Source of the DNA: Vibrio sp. RE86
Lineage (GTDB): Bacteria > Pseudomonadota > Gammaproteobacteria > Enterobacterales > Vibrionaceae
Assembly: GCF_013114545.1 (NCBI RefSeq)
Contig: NZ_VTXI01000002.1
Span: forward strand, 124,001 to 188,000
Reading direction: 5' to 3'
Length of the DNA: 64,000 nt
The translations under genes and the position numbers were made by a program. The notes below the pieces were generated by a model. The model was not told where the DNA came from, did no database searches, and was given only the letters and a program-made list of their open reading frames with translations. Below, one piece after another: positions 35,475 through 43,287 of the stretch (position 1 is the stretch's first letter; the number at the start of each line of letters is the position of its first letter).

Positions 35475-36026
35475 ATGAGCAATGGAATTCGCCGTTTAGA
35501 GATCGAACCTTTAACCAAACAAAGCTTTGCAGAGTTTGGGGATGTGATTGAAGTGGATAACAGTGATTACTTCATGATCAACAAAGGATCGACTCGTCGT
35601 TACCATAAATTAGCTAAGACGGACGTTCAAGATCAAGGTGGTGAAGCCATCATCAGTATCTTTCAAGCGACACCGCTTAGCTACCCGTTAACGATTTCAA
35701 TGCTAGAGCGTCACCCTTTGGGCTCACAGGCTTTCGTTCCGTTGCTTGGTCAACCGTATCTTATTGTTGTTGCTCCGAAAGGAGATAACCCATCACTGAG
35801 TCAGTGCCGTGCTTTCTGGAGCAATGGCCGTCAAGGTGTCAACTACCACAAAGGCGTTTGGCATCACCCTGTTCTCGCGTTGACGGATCAAGACCAGTTT
35901 CTGGTCGTCGACCGCGGTGGTGAAGGGCATAACTGTGATGAAGTCTTCTTTGAAGCCAATTTGGTTTCACTACACTTAGAAGATATTCCGACGAGTAACA
36001 GACAGGAAGTAATGCTCTCAGAGTAG
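35475..36026 (+). CDS. allA: Ureidoglycolate lyase
   Basis: A 183-residue enzyme that splits ureidoglycolate to glyoxylate and urea. It follows the AllA family: LTKQSFAEFGDVIE near the start, STRRYHKLA, LERHPLGSQAFVPL (metal and substrate site), and GVWHHPVLAL. The ATG at 35475 with AGGG 8 bases upstream is chosen over 35469. It is slightly longer at the C-terminus than typical AllA. It delivers glyoxylate to central metabolism. Confidence 0.93.
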   Translation: MSNGIRRLEIEPLTKQSFAEFGDVIEVDNSDYFMINKGSTRRYHKLAKTDVQDQGGEAIISIFQATPLSYPLTISMLERHPLGSQAFVPLLGQPYLIVVAPKGDNPSLSQCRAFWSNGRQGVNYHKGVWHHPVLALTDQDQFLVVDRGGEGHNCDEVFFEANLVSLHLEDIPTSNRQEVMLSE

Positions 36027-36049
36027 AGTGCTGTAAGAAGGAATTTATT

Positions 36050-37330
36050 ATGGATCCACATATCACGGAGTGGTTGAATCTAGCGATTCGCTGGGTTCAC
36101 ATGATAGTTGGCATCGCTTGGATTGGTGCTTCGTTTTACTTTGTTTGGTTAGAAAATAACTTGAACAGAGTCAATCCAAAAACGGGTCTTTCGGGCGACC
36201 TTTGGGCGATTCACGGTGGTGGTATTTATCACCTAGAGAAGTACAAACTTGCGCCGCCAGAAATGCCAGAACACCTGCATTGGTTCAAATGGGAAGCGTA
36301 CTTTACGTGGATCACAGGTGTGCTGCTACTGGCTGTGGTTTATTACCTCAATGCTGAAATCTACCTAATTGCACCAGGCTCAGGCATGGAGCCGACAACA
36401 GCGATCGCTATCGGTATTGGTGCCTTGGTTGCAGGTTGGTTTATCTACGATCTCCTATGTGACTCGCCATTAGGAAAAACACCAATGTTGCTCGGCGCAG
36501 TGCTATTTGTACTGTTAGTGGGTGCGACTTATGGTCTATCTCAAGTGTTCAGTGGACGTGGTGCGTATATTCACGTTGGTGCAATCATCGGTACCATCAT
36601 GGTGGGTAACGTATTCCGAGTGATTATGCCGGCGCAGCGCAACTTGGTGAGTGCAATTGAAGAGGGTCGTGAACCTGATCCGGCACTGCCAGCGAAAGGT
36701 TTGCTGCGTTCTCGTCACAACAACTACCTGACGTTGCCAGTTCTGTTCATTATGATCAGTAACCACTTCCCAAGCACTTATGGTTCAGAGTACAACTGGG
36801 CAATTCTTGCTGGCCTAGCGATCTTTAGTATCTTGGTTCGCCATTACTTTAACACGCGCCATGGTAGCCAGAAGTTTGCTTGGACTGTCCCTGTAGCAGC
36901 ACTGGGTATGATTACGCTTGCGTTTGTGACTTCGCCTTATGCGAACAGACCTGCCGCTCCGGTCGCGAAGGCACCTGTGGCAGTGGAAGCTTCATCAGAA
37001 ACTGCGACGGAAGTGGCCTCGACAGATCATGGTCAAGCAGCGACGGCCTCGGCGCAACCTGCGGACACTGGAGTCAACTTTGCGAAAATCAATCAAGTGA
37101 TTCAAGAGCGCTGTTCAGTGTGCCATTCAGCGACGCCGACGCATGCCTCTTTTGCTGCTGCGCCTGCGGGTGTCATCCTAGATACACCACAGGAAATCAA
37201 AGCAAACAGTCCGCGTATCGCGCAAACTGTCACGACCAAATACATGCCACTTGGCAATATGACTCAAATGACTGAAGACGAGCGTACGCTCATTGGAAAT
37301 TGGGTCGCTCAAGGTTCATCGATCAATTAA
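36050..37330 (+). CDS. puuD: Urate hydroxylase PuuD with C-terminal cytochrome c domain
   Basis: A 426-residue membrane protein that oxidises urate to 5-hydroxyisourate. The N-terminal ~310 residues hold about eight hydrophobic helices and begin WLNLAIRWVHMIVGIAWIGASFYFVWLE, the PuuD signature. A Pro/Ala-rich linker (about 300-340) leads to a cytochrome c domain with the haem motif CSVCH (355-359) and a Met-containing KYMPLGNMTQM segment as likely axial ligand. Such fusion to cytochrome c passes electrons to the respiratory chain, avoiding H2O2 from urate oxidase. It is last in the operon and is followed by several hairpins. Confidence 0.95.
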   Translation: MDPHITEWLNLAIRWVHMIVGIAWIGASFYFVWLENNLNRVNPKTGLSGDLWAIHGGGIYHLEKYKLAPPEMPEHLHWFKWEAYFTWITGVLLLAVVYYLNAEIYLIAPGSGMEPTTAIAIGIGALVAGWFIYDLLCDSPLGKTPMLLGAVLFVLLVGATYGLSQVFSGRGAYIHVGAIIGTIMVGNVFRVIMPAQRNLVSAIEEGREPDPALPAKGLLRSRHNNYLTLPVLFIMISNHFPSTYGSEYNWAILAGLAIFSILVRHYFNTRHGSQKFAWTVPVAALGMITLAFVTSPYANRPAAPVAKAPVAVEASSETATEVASTDHGQAATASAQPADTGVNFAKINQVIQERCSVCHSATPTHASFAAAPAGVILDTPQEIKANSPRIAQTVTTKYMPLGNMTQMTEDERTLIGNWVAQGSSIN

Positions 37331-37350
37331 TGGGCCGCTTCACCTAATCC

Positions 37351-37379
37351 CACTTATCGGATGTTGAGTCCGATAAGTG
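37351..37379 (+). terminator. First of three hairpins after puuD
   Basis: CACTTATCGGA pairs perfectly with TCCGATAAGTG (11 bp) around TGTTGAG, without a T-run. A short ATCTCA/TGAGAT stem follows at 37412-37425. Confidence 0.55.
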
Positions 37380-37427
37380 AGATTCATGCAAACGTGGTAT
37401 TTCCCGCTATTTATCTCATGTGAGATC

Positions 37428-37453
37428 CCCCGGCCCCTGTTCCGGGGTTTTTT
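37428..37453 (+). terminator. Terminator of the puuE-puuD operon
   Basis: CCCCGG (37428-37433) pairs with CCGGGG (37442-37447), followed by six T. Confidence 0.85.
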
Positions 37454-37458
37454 ATGTC

Positions 37459-37698
37459 TCAAAAGGAGTTTGAAGCTATGTGAAGTGCGTTAAGTATTCG
37501 ACCTAAAACAATGTTGTCGACCGTTAGTGCAGAACTCAACAAAGGCGTGATAATGAGTACCCAAACGATGACCGTTGGTAGCTTGCCTTTTATAGGCTGA
37601 GAGGAATTAGGCTTGCAAGCTTTGGCAGGATAAATAATGCGCCCTTCTTGATAAGACTTATGCGTGAGCTCAGGAATGTAATCATTGTATCGGTACAT
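37459..37698 (-). CDS. Small single-span membrane protein (unknown)
   Basis: A 79-residue protein with a polar N-terminal half and one hydrophobic helix at about 41-61 (LPTVIVWVLIITPLLSSALT). No family is recognised. GAGGA lies 7 bases before the ATG, which supports a real gene. It lies between the puuD terminator and a LysR gene, reading leftward. Confidence 0.6.
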   Translation of the reverse strand: MYRYNDYIPELTHKSYQEGRIIYPAKACKPNSSQPIKGKLPTVIVWVLIITPLLSSALTVDNIVLGRILNALHIASNSF

Positions 37699-37825
37699 AA
37701 TGAATCCTCTTTGTTTTGTAGTCGTGACGCCGTAAATTTAGCGTGCAGAGAGCCGCGCTCAGCATTTATTGCAGAGCGGAAATGATAGAATTTTGATTGC
37801 TTTGAGTAACTGGAGAATTAAACGT

Positions 37826-38764
37826 TTAGCGGTCGATGGCAGTTAAAAGCGTCTCACCTTGAGAAATCGAAGTGCTTAAATATTGCTGTAGCAACGGAGT
37901 AACCACCCCCCTTAGCCACTTATGCGCGGCGCTATGATGCTTTTTGGCATGCCAGACAAGGCAATATTGGTGTGTCGGGCAATCAAAGGGCAACGCACGT
38001 ACAGTGACGGGATACTGCTTATGATAATTTTCAGCTAAGTGCAGTGGCATCGTTACAATCGCTTGTGTTTTAGCGACGGCCTGAACCGCAGAGCAAAACG
38101 TCGGGGCCTTGCCTGCTACCTTGCGTTGATAGCCATGCTTGTCCATTTCAGTTTGAATGAACCCCTTGGTGTCAGTGACATTATGCACTTGGATATGAGA
38201 CTGTTGCGCATAGTCTTTTAGAGACCACTTCACCTCGCTAAGAGGGTGATGTTCCGACATGACTGCAACGTATTTATCTTGCCCTAATACATGCATATGT
38301 AAGTTGTCAGGAACGTCATTCGCCATCACTATTGCAAAGTCGAGCTGATCACTTGCTAATTCACCCAAAGCGGAAGATTGTAGAATACGGTACTCACAAT
38401 AAGCATTTGGTGCATCTGTCTCTAAAACCGGATGTAAAAGCGGCATCAAGCAAGGGGCTAAGTATGTGGTATAAGCTAGATTAAAACTGCCAGTGTACTG
38501 CTCGGGAACAAAAGCTTCTTTTTGATACAGTGAATTTACCGCCTCAAGCAATTGAGGCAATTGGTATAGCAACTCTTCACCTTTCTCTGTGAGAACATAG
38601 CGGCGACCTTCACGTACCATGATAGGGTCACCAAACTCATCTCTTATCTGCTGAAAAGATTTACTCAGTGCAGGTTGAGTTACATTAAGTCGCTCTGCTG
38701 CTTCGGTCAGGTTTTGAGTTTGCAAAATTTCATGCAGAATCGGCAACAGTTTGTAGTTTTTCAC
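37826..38764 (-). CDS. LysR-family transcriptional regulator
   Basis: A 312-residue LTTR with the helix-turn-helix in LTEAAERLNVTQPALSKSFQQIRDEFGDPIMVREGRRYVLT (about 18-58) and a C-terminal effector domain. It resembles the NodD/LeuO-like branch (PALSKSFQQIR, FGDPIMVREG). It lies downstream of the adhesin gene on the same strand and has no divergent partner to suggest a target. Confidence 0.87.
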   Translation of the reverse strand: MKNYKLLPILHEILQTQNLTEAAERLNVTQPALSKSFQQIRDEFGDPIMVREGRRYVLTEKGEELLYQLPQLLEAVNSLYQKEAFVPEQYTGSFNLAYTTYLAPCLMPLLHPVLETDAPNAYCEYRILQSSALGELASDQLDFAIVMANDVPDNLHMHVLGQDKYVAVMSEHHPLSEVKWSLKDYAQQSHIQVHNVTDTKGFIQTEMDKHGYQRKVAGKAPTFCSAVQAVAKTQAIVTMPLHLAENYHKQYPVTVRALPFDCPTHQYCLVWHAKKHHSAAHKWLRGVVTPLLQQYLSTSISQGETLLTAIDR

Positions 38765-38914
38765 ACACGCCTCTTTTACCGTTTTTTTAAGAAGGGAAGT
38801 TCATTCTTGTTCACGGAATACTTTGTGATATCAATAAGGTGTTTGTCTGCGTCAGTATATTGGCTGACATCATAGTAAGGTGAAAGACCCTAAGATGATA
38901 TGCTAACTCAATGA

Positions 38915-39952
38915 TTAAAACTCATACCCAACACCAACAAAGGCACTTTCGGTTTTCGTTGCGGTATCGTAAGCACCACCCAACTTCGCCGTTAACTGGC
39001 CGCTAAAACGCTCACTCACACCAAAAGCGACCGCTTGAGCATCGCCGTGGTAACCAAGTGCGGCTGTAATTGATAACTTGCCCACGCCATAAGGTTCAAC
39101 CAAACCTGCAAATGCTGCTGATTCCGCATAAGCGCCGTCCACCTCTTTCGCCATCTGAATCATATCTTGCTTCAAACCTTGAATCTCATTGTGGTTTTGC
39201 AGGATCTGTTGGTCTTGTCTTGAATTCGCCAAAGCATTGCTATGAATCTGGGCATCTTGCTGAAGGTTGGTGCGAACGTTTTGCTGATGCGTATCACTAA
39301 CAGCCTGCTTAATCATTTGGTTTTCACCTTGTAATGATTCAATGCTTTGATGGTTGCCCGCTATTTGTTTATTCTGCTCGGTATTGATTTGAGCGTTTTC
39401 ATCATGCAATTGACTAACCATCATTTTTGTATGATCACTTCCTACTTGTAGTGATTCAATATCGTCTTCGGCGTGTGCCATTGCTTCTGCATTGTGTTCA
39501 ATGTTTTGGTGGTTACCCGCTATTTGCTTGTCCTGCTCGGTGTTAATGTAAGCATTCTCATCGTGCACTATGGTTACCATCATTCTCGTATAATCAGCGC
39601 CTATCTGAAGCGACTCAATATCATCTTTTACGTGTGCCATTGCTTCTACATTGCGCTCAATATTTTGGTGGTTACCCGCTATTTGTTTGTTCTGCTCGGT
39701 GTTAATTTGAGCATTTTCGTCATGCAATTGGCTAACCATCATCCTTGTATGCTCACTGCCTACTTGTAGTGACTCAATCTCGTCTTCGGCGTGTGACATT
39801 ACTTGTGCATTATGTGCAATGTTCCGAAAGTTCATCGTGGTCTCTCGATTTAAGTGCTGAAACAATATTGAGTAATCAGTATCACTTGCGAGTGATGCAC
39901 TAGATACACTGATGGCAATTAAACTTAAAGTTGCTTTAGTTAGATTATTCAT
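38915..39952 (-). CDS. YadA-like trimeric autotransporter with 53-residue repeats
   Basis: A 345-residue exported protein with a Sec signal (cleavage about LAS|DTD). Residues 48-205 are three tandem 53-residue repeats (AMAHAEDDIESLQVG...MMVSQLHDENAQINTEQNKQIAGNHQNIE) with heptad-like hydrophobic spacing, a long coiled-coil stalk. A further helical stalk (about 206-275) leads to the C-terminal membrane anchor (about 280-345: GLVEPYGVGKLSITAALGYHGD and VAFGVSERFSGQLTAKLG), ending in F as outer-membrane barrel anchors do. It is small for the family and has no evident adhesin head, so it may be a trimeric stalk-only surface protein. Confidence 0.85.
   Translation of the reverse strand: MNNLTKATLSLIAISVSSASLASDTDYSILFQHLNRETTMNFRNIAHNAQVMSHAEDEIESLQVGSEHTRMMVSQLHDENAQINTEQNKQIAGNHQNIERNVEAMAHVKDDIESLQIGADYTRMMVTIVHDENAYINTEQDKQIAGNHQNIEHNAEAMAHAEDDIESLQVGSDHTKMMVSQLHDENAQINTEQNKQIAGNHQSIESLQGENQMIKQAVSDTHQQNVRTNLQQDAQIHSNALANSRQDQQILQNHNEIQGLKQDMIQMAKEVDGAYAESAAFAGLVEPYGVGKLSITAALGYHGDAQAVAFGVSERFSGQLTAKLGGAYDTATKTESAFVGVGYEF
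39338..39811 (-). repeat. Three tandem 159-bp repeats in the autotransporter gene
   Basis: Codons 48-205 form three copies of a 53-codon (159-bp) unit, about 39338-39811. The first and third copies are more alike than the second, in which HDENAY and IVHDE replace HDENAQ and QLHDE. Recombination between copies could change stalk length. Confidence 0.85.
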
Positions 39953-40209
39953 AATGTTCTCCTCATGAATGACTCATTTCGTTGCGTTGAATAAACTATA
40001 AGAAGAATTTATGCATGAGAAAAATGAAAGTTAATTCTACATTCAATAACTAAAAGTTATACATGTAAGGCTAACCCTCAGATTGGTGAGTACCCAAACT
40101 TTTTCGACTGCTATTCATAACTTAATACCATCTCTGACGGGTAGTTATCCTGTAGGGTTGCCCCTAGTATTACTGACTCCAGCAATGAAAACTCGCAAGG
40201 AAATTGAAC

Positions 40210-41097
40210 ATGGCATATGTAAAAGCGCAGATCGTTAATGGGTTTACCAAAGGCGACAAAGGGGGAAACCCTGCAGGGGTGGTAATGAATGCGGATCAAT
40301 ACTCCGAGGAAGAGATGTTAAGAATCGCTCAAGAGATTGGCTTATCTGAAACCGCATTCGTTAGCCGTTCTCAGCGTGATACTTACAAACTTGATTTTTT
40401 CACCCCTAACCAGCGTATTGCTCACTGTGGCCATGCCACAATTGCAACGTTTTCGTACCTGGCTGCTCAGGGGCTAATTCAAGAAGGTGAAGCGAGCAAA
40501 GAGACCGTTGATGGTTCTAGGAAGATTCTTATTCAGAATGGCGCGGCTTATATGGAGCAACTCGCTCCAACCTATGACAAACCAAGCCAATGGTGTGAAG
40601 TCGTCGATAAAAAAGATGTGCTGGCAGCACTTGACCTTTTTCCCTCAGATTTAATAGAAGGGGCACCGATTTTAAAGGTCAATACTGGTAATAGCTTTGT
40701 CATTATTCCGGTAAAAAACAGCACGATCTTACAAAACCTTAAACCTGATTTTGACTTGATTGAAGATATTAGTAACAAATTAGATCTCATTGGTTTTTAT
40801 GTCTTCACTCAAGATCACGCCGACAATAATATTGCAGCTACGACGAGAATGTTTGCACCTAGATACTCAATCAAAGAAGAGTCAGCAACAGGCATGGCGG
40901 CTGGCCCTCTTGCTTGCTATCTATACGACTACCTTGAGCAAGGTTCTTCTGAAATGACGATTGAACAAGGAGCATACATGACCCCTCGCTCACCAAGTTT
41001 GATCAACGTATCGCTCAATGTTCACCAGCAAAAAATCACCGGATTGATGGCTGGCGGCCATGGCAAAGCAATGGACGAATTAGAACTAAAGCTATAG
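40210..41097 (+). CDS. PhzF-family isomerase-like protein
   Basis: A 295-residue protein of the PhzF/diaminopimelate-epimerase fold. The N-terminal QIVNGFTKGDKGGNPAGVVMNAD and GLSETAFVSRSQRDTYKLDFFTPNQRIAHCGHATIATF hold the expected Glu (SETAFV) and CGHAT, and the C-terminal ESATGMAAGPLACYLYDY completes the second domain. PhzF-like proteins usually act on an unidentified metabolite; phenazine genes are absent here. The ATG at 40210 follows AAGGA; a TTG lies two codons upstream. It ends in a terminator. Confidence 0.88.
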   Translation: MAYVKAQIVNGFTKGDKGGNPAGVVMNADQYSEEEMLRIAQEIGLSETAFVSRSQRDTYKLDFFTPNQRIAHCGHATIATFSYLAAQGLIQEGEASKETVDGSRKILIQNGAAYMEQLAPTYDKPSQWCEVVDKKDVLAALDLFPSDLIEGAPILKVNTGNSFVIIPVKNSTILQNLKPDFDLIEDISNKLDLIGFYVFTQDHADNNIAATTRMFAPRYSIKEESATGMAAGPLACYLYDYLEQGSSEMTIEQGAYMTPRSPSLINVSLNVHQQKITGLMAGGHGKAMDELELKL

Positions 41098-41194
41098 CAG
41101 CGAATAAGACGTTCTCATCGAGTAGTGCTTAGCATTTATAGCGACTTTCCCAAAAATGGCCTTTGCATTGCTCTTCTTATTTCGAAATTAAGAC

Positions 41195-41225
41195 AGGACT
41201 GCTGTAAAGGTCAGTCCTTTCTTTT
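41195..41225 (+). terminator. Terminator of the phzF-like gene
   Basis: AGGACTG (41195-41201) pairs with CAGTCCT (41212-41218), followed by TTCTTTT. Confidence 0.8.
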
Positions 41226-41227
41226 AA

Positions 41228-41701
41228 TTAAAGGTCTGCATCGTGTGTGAAACGCTGTCTAGTAACGGTGCCCCACTTATGATCTTGATAGATATCTTCT
41301 TCAAAGTTGCCAGAGGTGTAATCACCGACGACATCACGCCAAAAGTGAATTGCGTGGTCAGCGCCAGCGACTTGTTTTATTTCCCAAGAGCCACCTAAGC
41401 GTTCAAATAGTTGTGAGATGAATCTTTTGCCTACTTTGTTTTTACGAAAGCAGGGCAGAACGTAAAAGTCACAGATTTCAAACTCTTGTGGAGACTTTTC
41501 ATCGATTGCCGTCAGGGCAGCAGGAACTCCTTCCAAGTAAAGTAAGTAACCTGTGACGTTTCCCTCTAGCTTGGGATAAATCTCGAATAGACCGTCTTTA
41601 TTAGGCTTGTCGTCAATAATTCTAGAAAACTCGGCACCATAGCCTTGATACAAATTGGCATAAACATGGGTGTTGCTTGCGTCAACTTTTACTATGTTCA
41701 T
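41228..41701 (-). CDS. GNAT-family N-acetyltransferase
   Basis: A 157-residue acyltransferase. The acetyl-CoA site pattern is visible at EICDFYVLPCFRKNKVGKRFISQLFERLGG (motif A: R/KxxxxGK), preceded by a strand with LLYLEGVPAALTAID. The substrate is unknown. AGAGAGC precedes its ATG. It is convergent with the PhzF gene and divergent from the FMN reductase. Confidence 0.83.
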   Translation of the reverse strand: MNIVKVDASNTHVYANLYQGYGAEFSRIIDDKPNKDGLFEIYPKLEGNVTGYLLYLEGVPAALTAIDEKSPQEFEICDFYVLPCFRKNKVGKRFISQLFERLGGSWEIKQVAGADHAIHFWRDVVGDYTSGNFEEDIYQDHKWGTVTRQRFTHDADL

Positions 41702-41814
41702 TGAAAGCTCTCTGAAGCTATTTTGAAGGAAGATTCATATTAGCGCTTCTTTGCTTTACTCGCACCAATGAACGTTCTTTAGAATCAAGAATTCGAAATT
41801 TTTAAAATATTCGC

Positions 41815-41845
41815 TTGACCTCAACTTAGGTTGAGGTTTCACAAT
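41815..41845 (+). promoter_or_regulatory. MerR-type promoter with 19-bp spacer
   Basis: TTGACC (41815-41820) as -35 and CACAAT (41840-41845) as -10 are separated by exactly 19 bases. The palindrome ACCTCAAC-TTAG-GTTGAGGT (41818-41837) fills the spacer. This is the architecture recognised by MerR/SoxR-family activators. No such regulator is encoded in the window. Confidence 0.7.
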
Positions 41846-41857
41846 CGCGTCTAAAGC

Positions 41858-41905
41858 TTAGGTTATCAGCCACTTATTTCACTTTCTTTAGGCTGAGCAA
41901 CCTAA
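41858..41905 (+). other. Hairpin in the 5' leader of the FMN reductase gene
   Basis: TTAGGTT plus TCAGCC (41858-41871) pair with GGCTGA plus AACCTAA (41891-41905), with one small internal mismatch and a 19-base loop. It lies between the predicted promoter and the ATG at 41936. Confidence 0.45.
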
Positions 41906-41935
41906 CGATACATGATCTAAATTTGAGGACATTAC

Positions 41936-42457
41936 ATGAAAGTATTAGCTTTTGGCGCAAGTAACAGCAAAAATTCGATCAACCAAAAGTTGGCGTTGTA
42001 TGCTGCACAACAATTCGAGGGTGCCGATGTTTCCCTCATCGATATCAATGATTTTGAAATGCCTATCTATAGTGAAGATAGAGAGCAAGAATCAGGCGTT
42101 CATGAACTTGCACACGCGTTTTACAACGAGCTAGGCAGCGCAGATCTTATCGTTGTTTCATTTGCCGAATACAACGGAACCTATACTTCCGCGTATAAAA
42201 ATCTCTTCGACTGGACGTCCCGAGTTGATATGAAGGTATTTCAAAATAAGCCTGTTTTGATGTTATCTACTTCCCCTGGCGCCAATGGTGCTCAAACCGT
42301 TCTTGATTCCGCCGCGTCAGCAGCACCATATTTTGCAGCAAATGTTATCGGTACAATTTCTCTACCTAACTTTTATGACAATTTTGACTTGGACAAAGGG
42401 GTGGTTACTCAAGTTGAGTTTAATCAAGCCCTAGCGTATGCGTCCTCAGCAATTTAG
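41936..42457 (+). CDS. NADPH-dependent FMN reductase family protein
   Basis: A 173-residue flavodoxin-like protein: VLAFGASNSKNSINQKLALYAAQQF is the phosphate-binding N-terminus, ADLIVVSFAEYNGTYTSAYKNLFDW is the FMN/NAD(P)H segment, and LMLSTSPGANGAQTVLDSA follows. It may reduce quinones, azo compounds or chromate. It is preceded by a MerR-type promoter and overlaps in transcription with the arylamine N-acetyltransferase, whose ATG is 13 bases after the stop. Confidence 0.87.
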   Translation: MKVLAFGASNSKNSINQKLALYAAQQFEGADVSLIDINDFEMPIYSEDREQESGVHELAHAFYNELGSADLIVVSFAEYNGTYTSAYKNLFDWTSRVDMKVFQNKPVLMLSTSPGANGAQTVLDSAASAAPYFAANVIGTISLPNFYDNFDLDKGVVTQVEFNQALAYASSAI

Positions 42458-42470
42458 AGCGGTGAGTAAT

Positions 42471-43271
42471 ATGAATGAGCAAATGTTAAAAGCGTATCTG
42501 AGTAAAGTTGGATTTGAGGGAGCGGTGACGCCTGATCTTAAAACGCTTTATGTGTTGCACCAACGACAGCATCAAACGATCCCCTTCGAAAACCTTGATG
42601 TTATTCATGGCAAAGGAGTCCAGCTGGATGAAGAGGCTCTATTTAGTAAGCTGCTTCTTAGCGATAGGGGTGGGTACTGCTATGAACTAAATGGGCTATT
42701 ACACCTTGTGCTCCAAGCCGTCGGCTATGATGTAGAACAGAAACTAGCGAGAGTGCACTTATCGGGTAAACCGTCTGGACGTGGACATCTAATCAATACC
42801 GTTACAATTGACGGTCAAATTTGGTTAGTCGATGCTGGATTTGGTGCAAGCACTCCAAGATCACCTCTACCGCTGGTTTACGAGACAGAGCTGACTACAG
42901 ATACACAGACCTTTAGATTTGTGAAAGATCCGAACTTTGGAGTGATGTTTCAAAGTAAAGAGGAAGGGGCTTGGTCAGATCTCTATAGCCTAGATTTGGG
43001 CTACGTTTGTAAGGGAGATATTGATTACGGCAATCACTTTGCCTCTACTGGAGAAGGCTCGTTGTTCACTGCCAACATTGTTGCTGTTTCTAGAACAGAA
43101 TATGGCCCTAATGTGCTGTTCAACAATCGTCTCAAAATCGCCCAAAAAAGTGGTCACGTTGAAACAATATTGGAGAGTGAAGAGTCATATAATCACGCAC
43201 TAAAAACCCATTTTAATATTGTGAACGAAGTACCTTTCAGTACGCTTGAAAGCTATTTTCAGCCAGCTTAA
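42471..43271 (+). CDS. nat: Arylamine N-acetyltransferase
   Basis: A 266-residue NAT-family enzyme that transfers acetyl groups from acetyl-CoA to arylamines and hydrazines. The catalytic triad is visible: Cys in DRGGYCYELNGLL, His in GRGHLINTV and Asp in VDAGFGAS. The frame is open upstream to 42438; the ATG at 42471 follows GAGCGGTGAG and gives the family N-terminus. Its co-transcription with the FMN reductase suggests a xenobiotic-handling pair: nitro or azo reduction followed by N-acetylation. This pairing is an inference. Confidence 0.92.
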   Translation: MNEQMLKAYLSKVGFEGAVTPDLKTLYVLHQRQHQTIPFENLDVIHGKGVQLDEEALFSKLLLSDRGGYCYELNGLLHLVLQAVGYDVEQKLARVHLSGKPSGRGHLINTVTIDGQIWLVDAGFGASTPRSPLPLVYETELTTDTQTFRFVKDPNFGVMFQSKEEGAWSDLYSLDLGYVCKGDIDYGNHFASTGEGSLFTANIVAVSRTEYGPNVLFNNRLKIAQKSGHVETILESEESYNHALKTHFNIVNEVPFSTLESYFQPA

Positions 43272-43287
43272 GCCACTTTGGTATCGA

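Noticed and set aside
39473..39769. Antisense frame with two similar hydrophobic halves
   Set aside because: Its apparent internal repeat is the reverse strand of the autotransporter repeats, so it is a shadow.
39338..39811. CRISPR-like periodic repeat
   Set aside because: The 159-bp units are contiguous, in frame and encode related protein repeats with no spacers.
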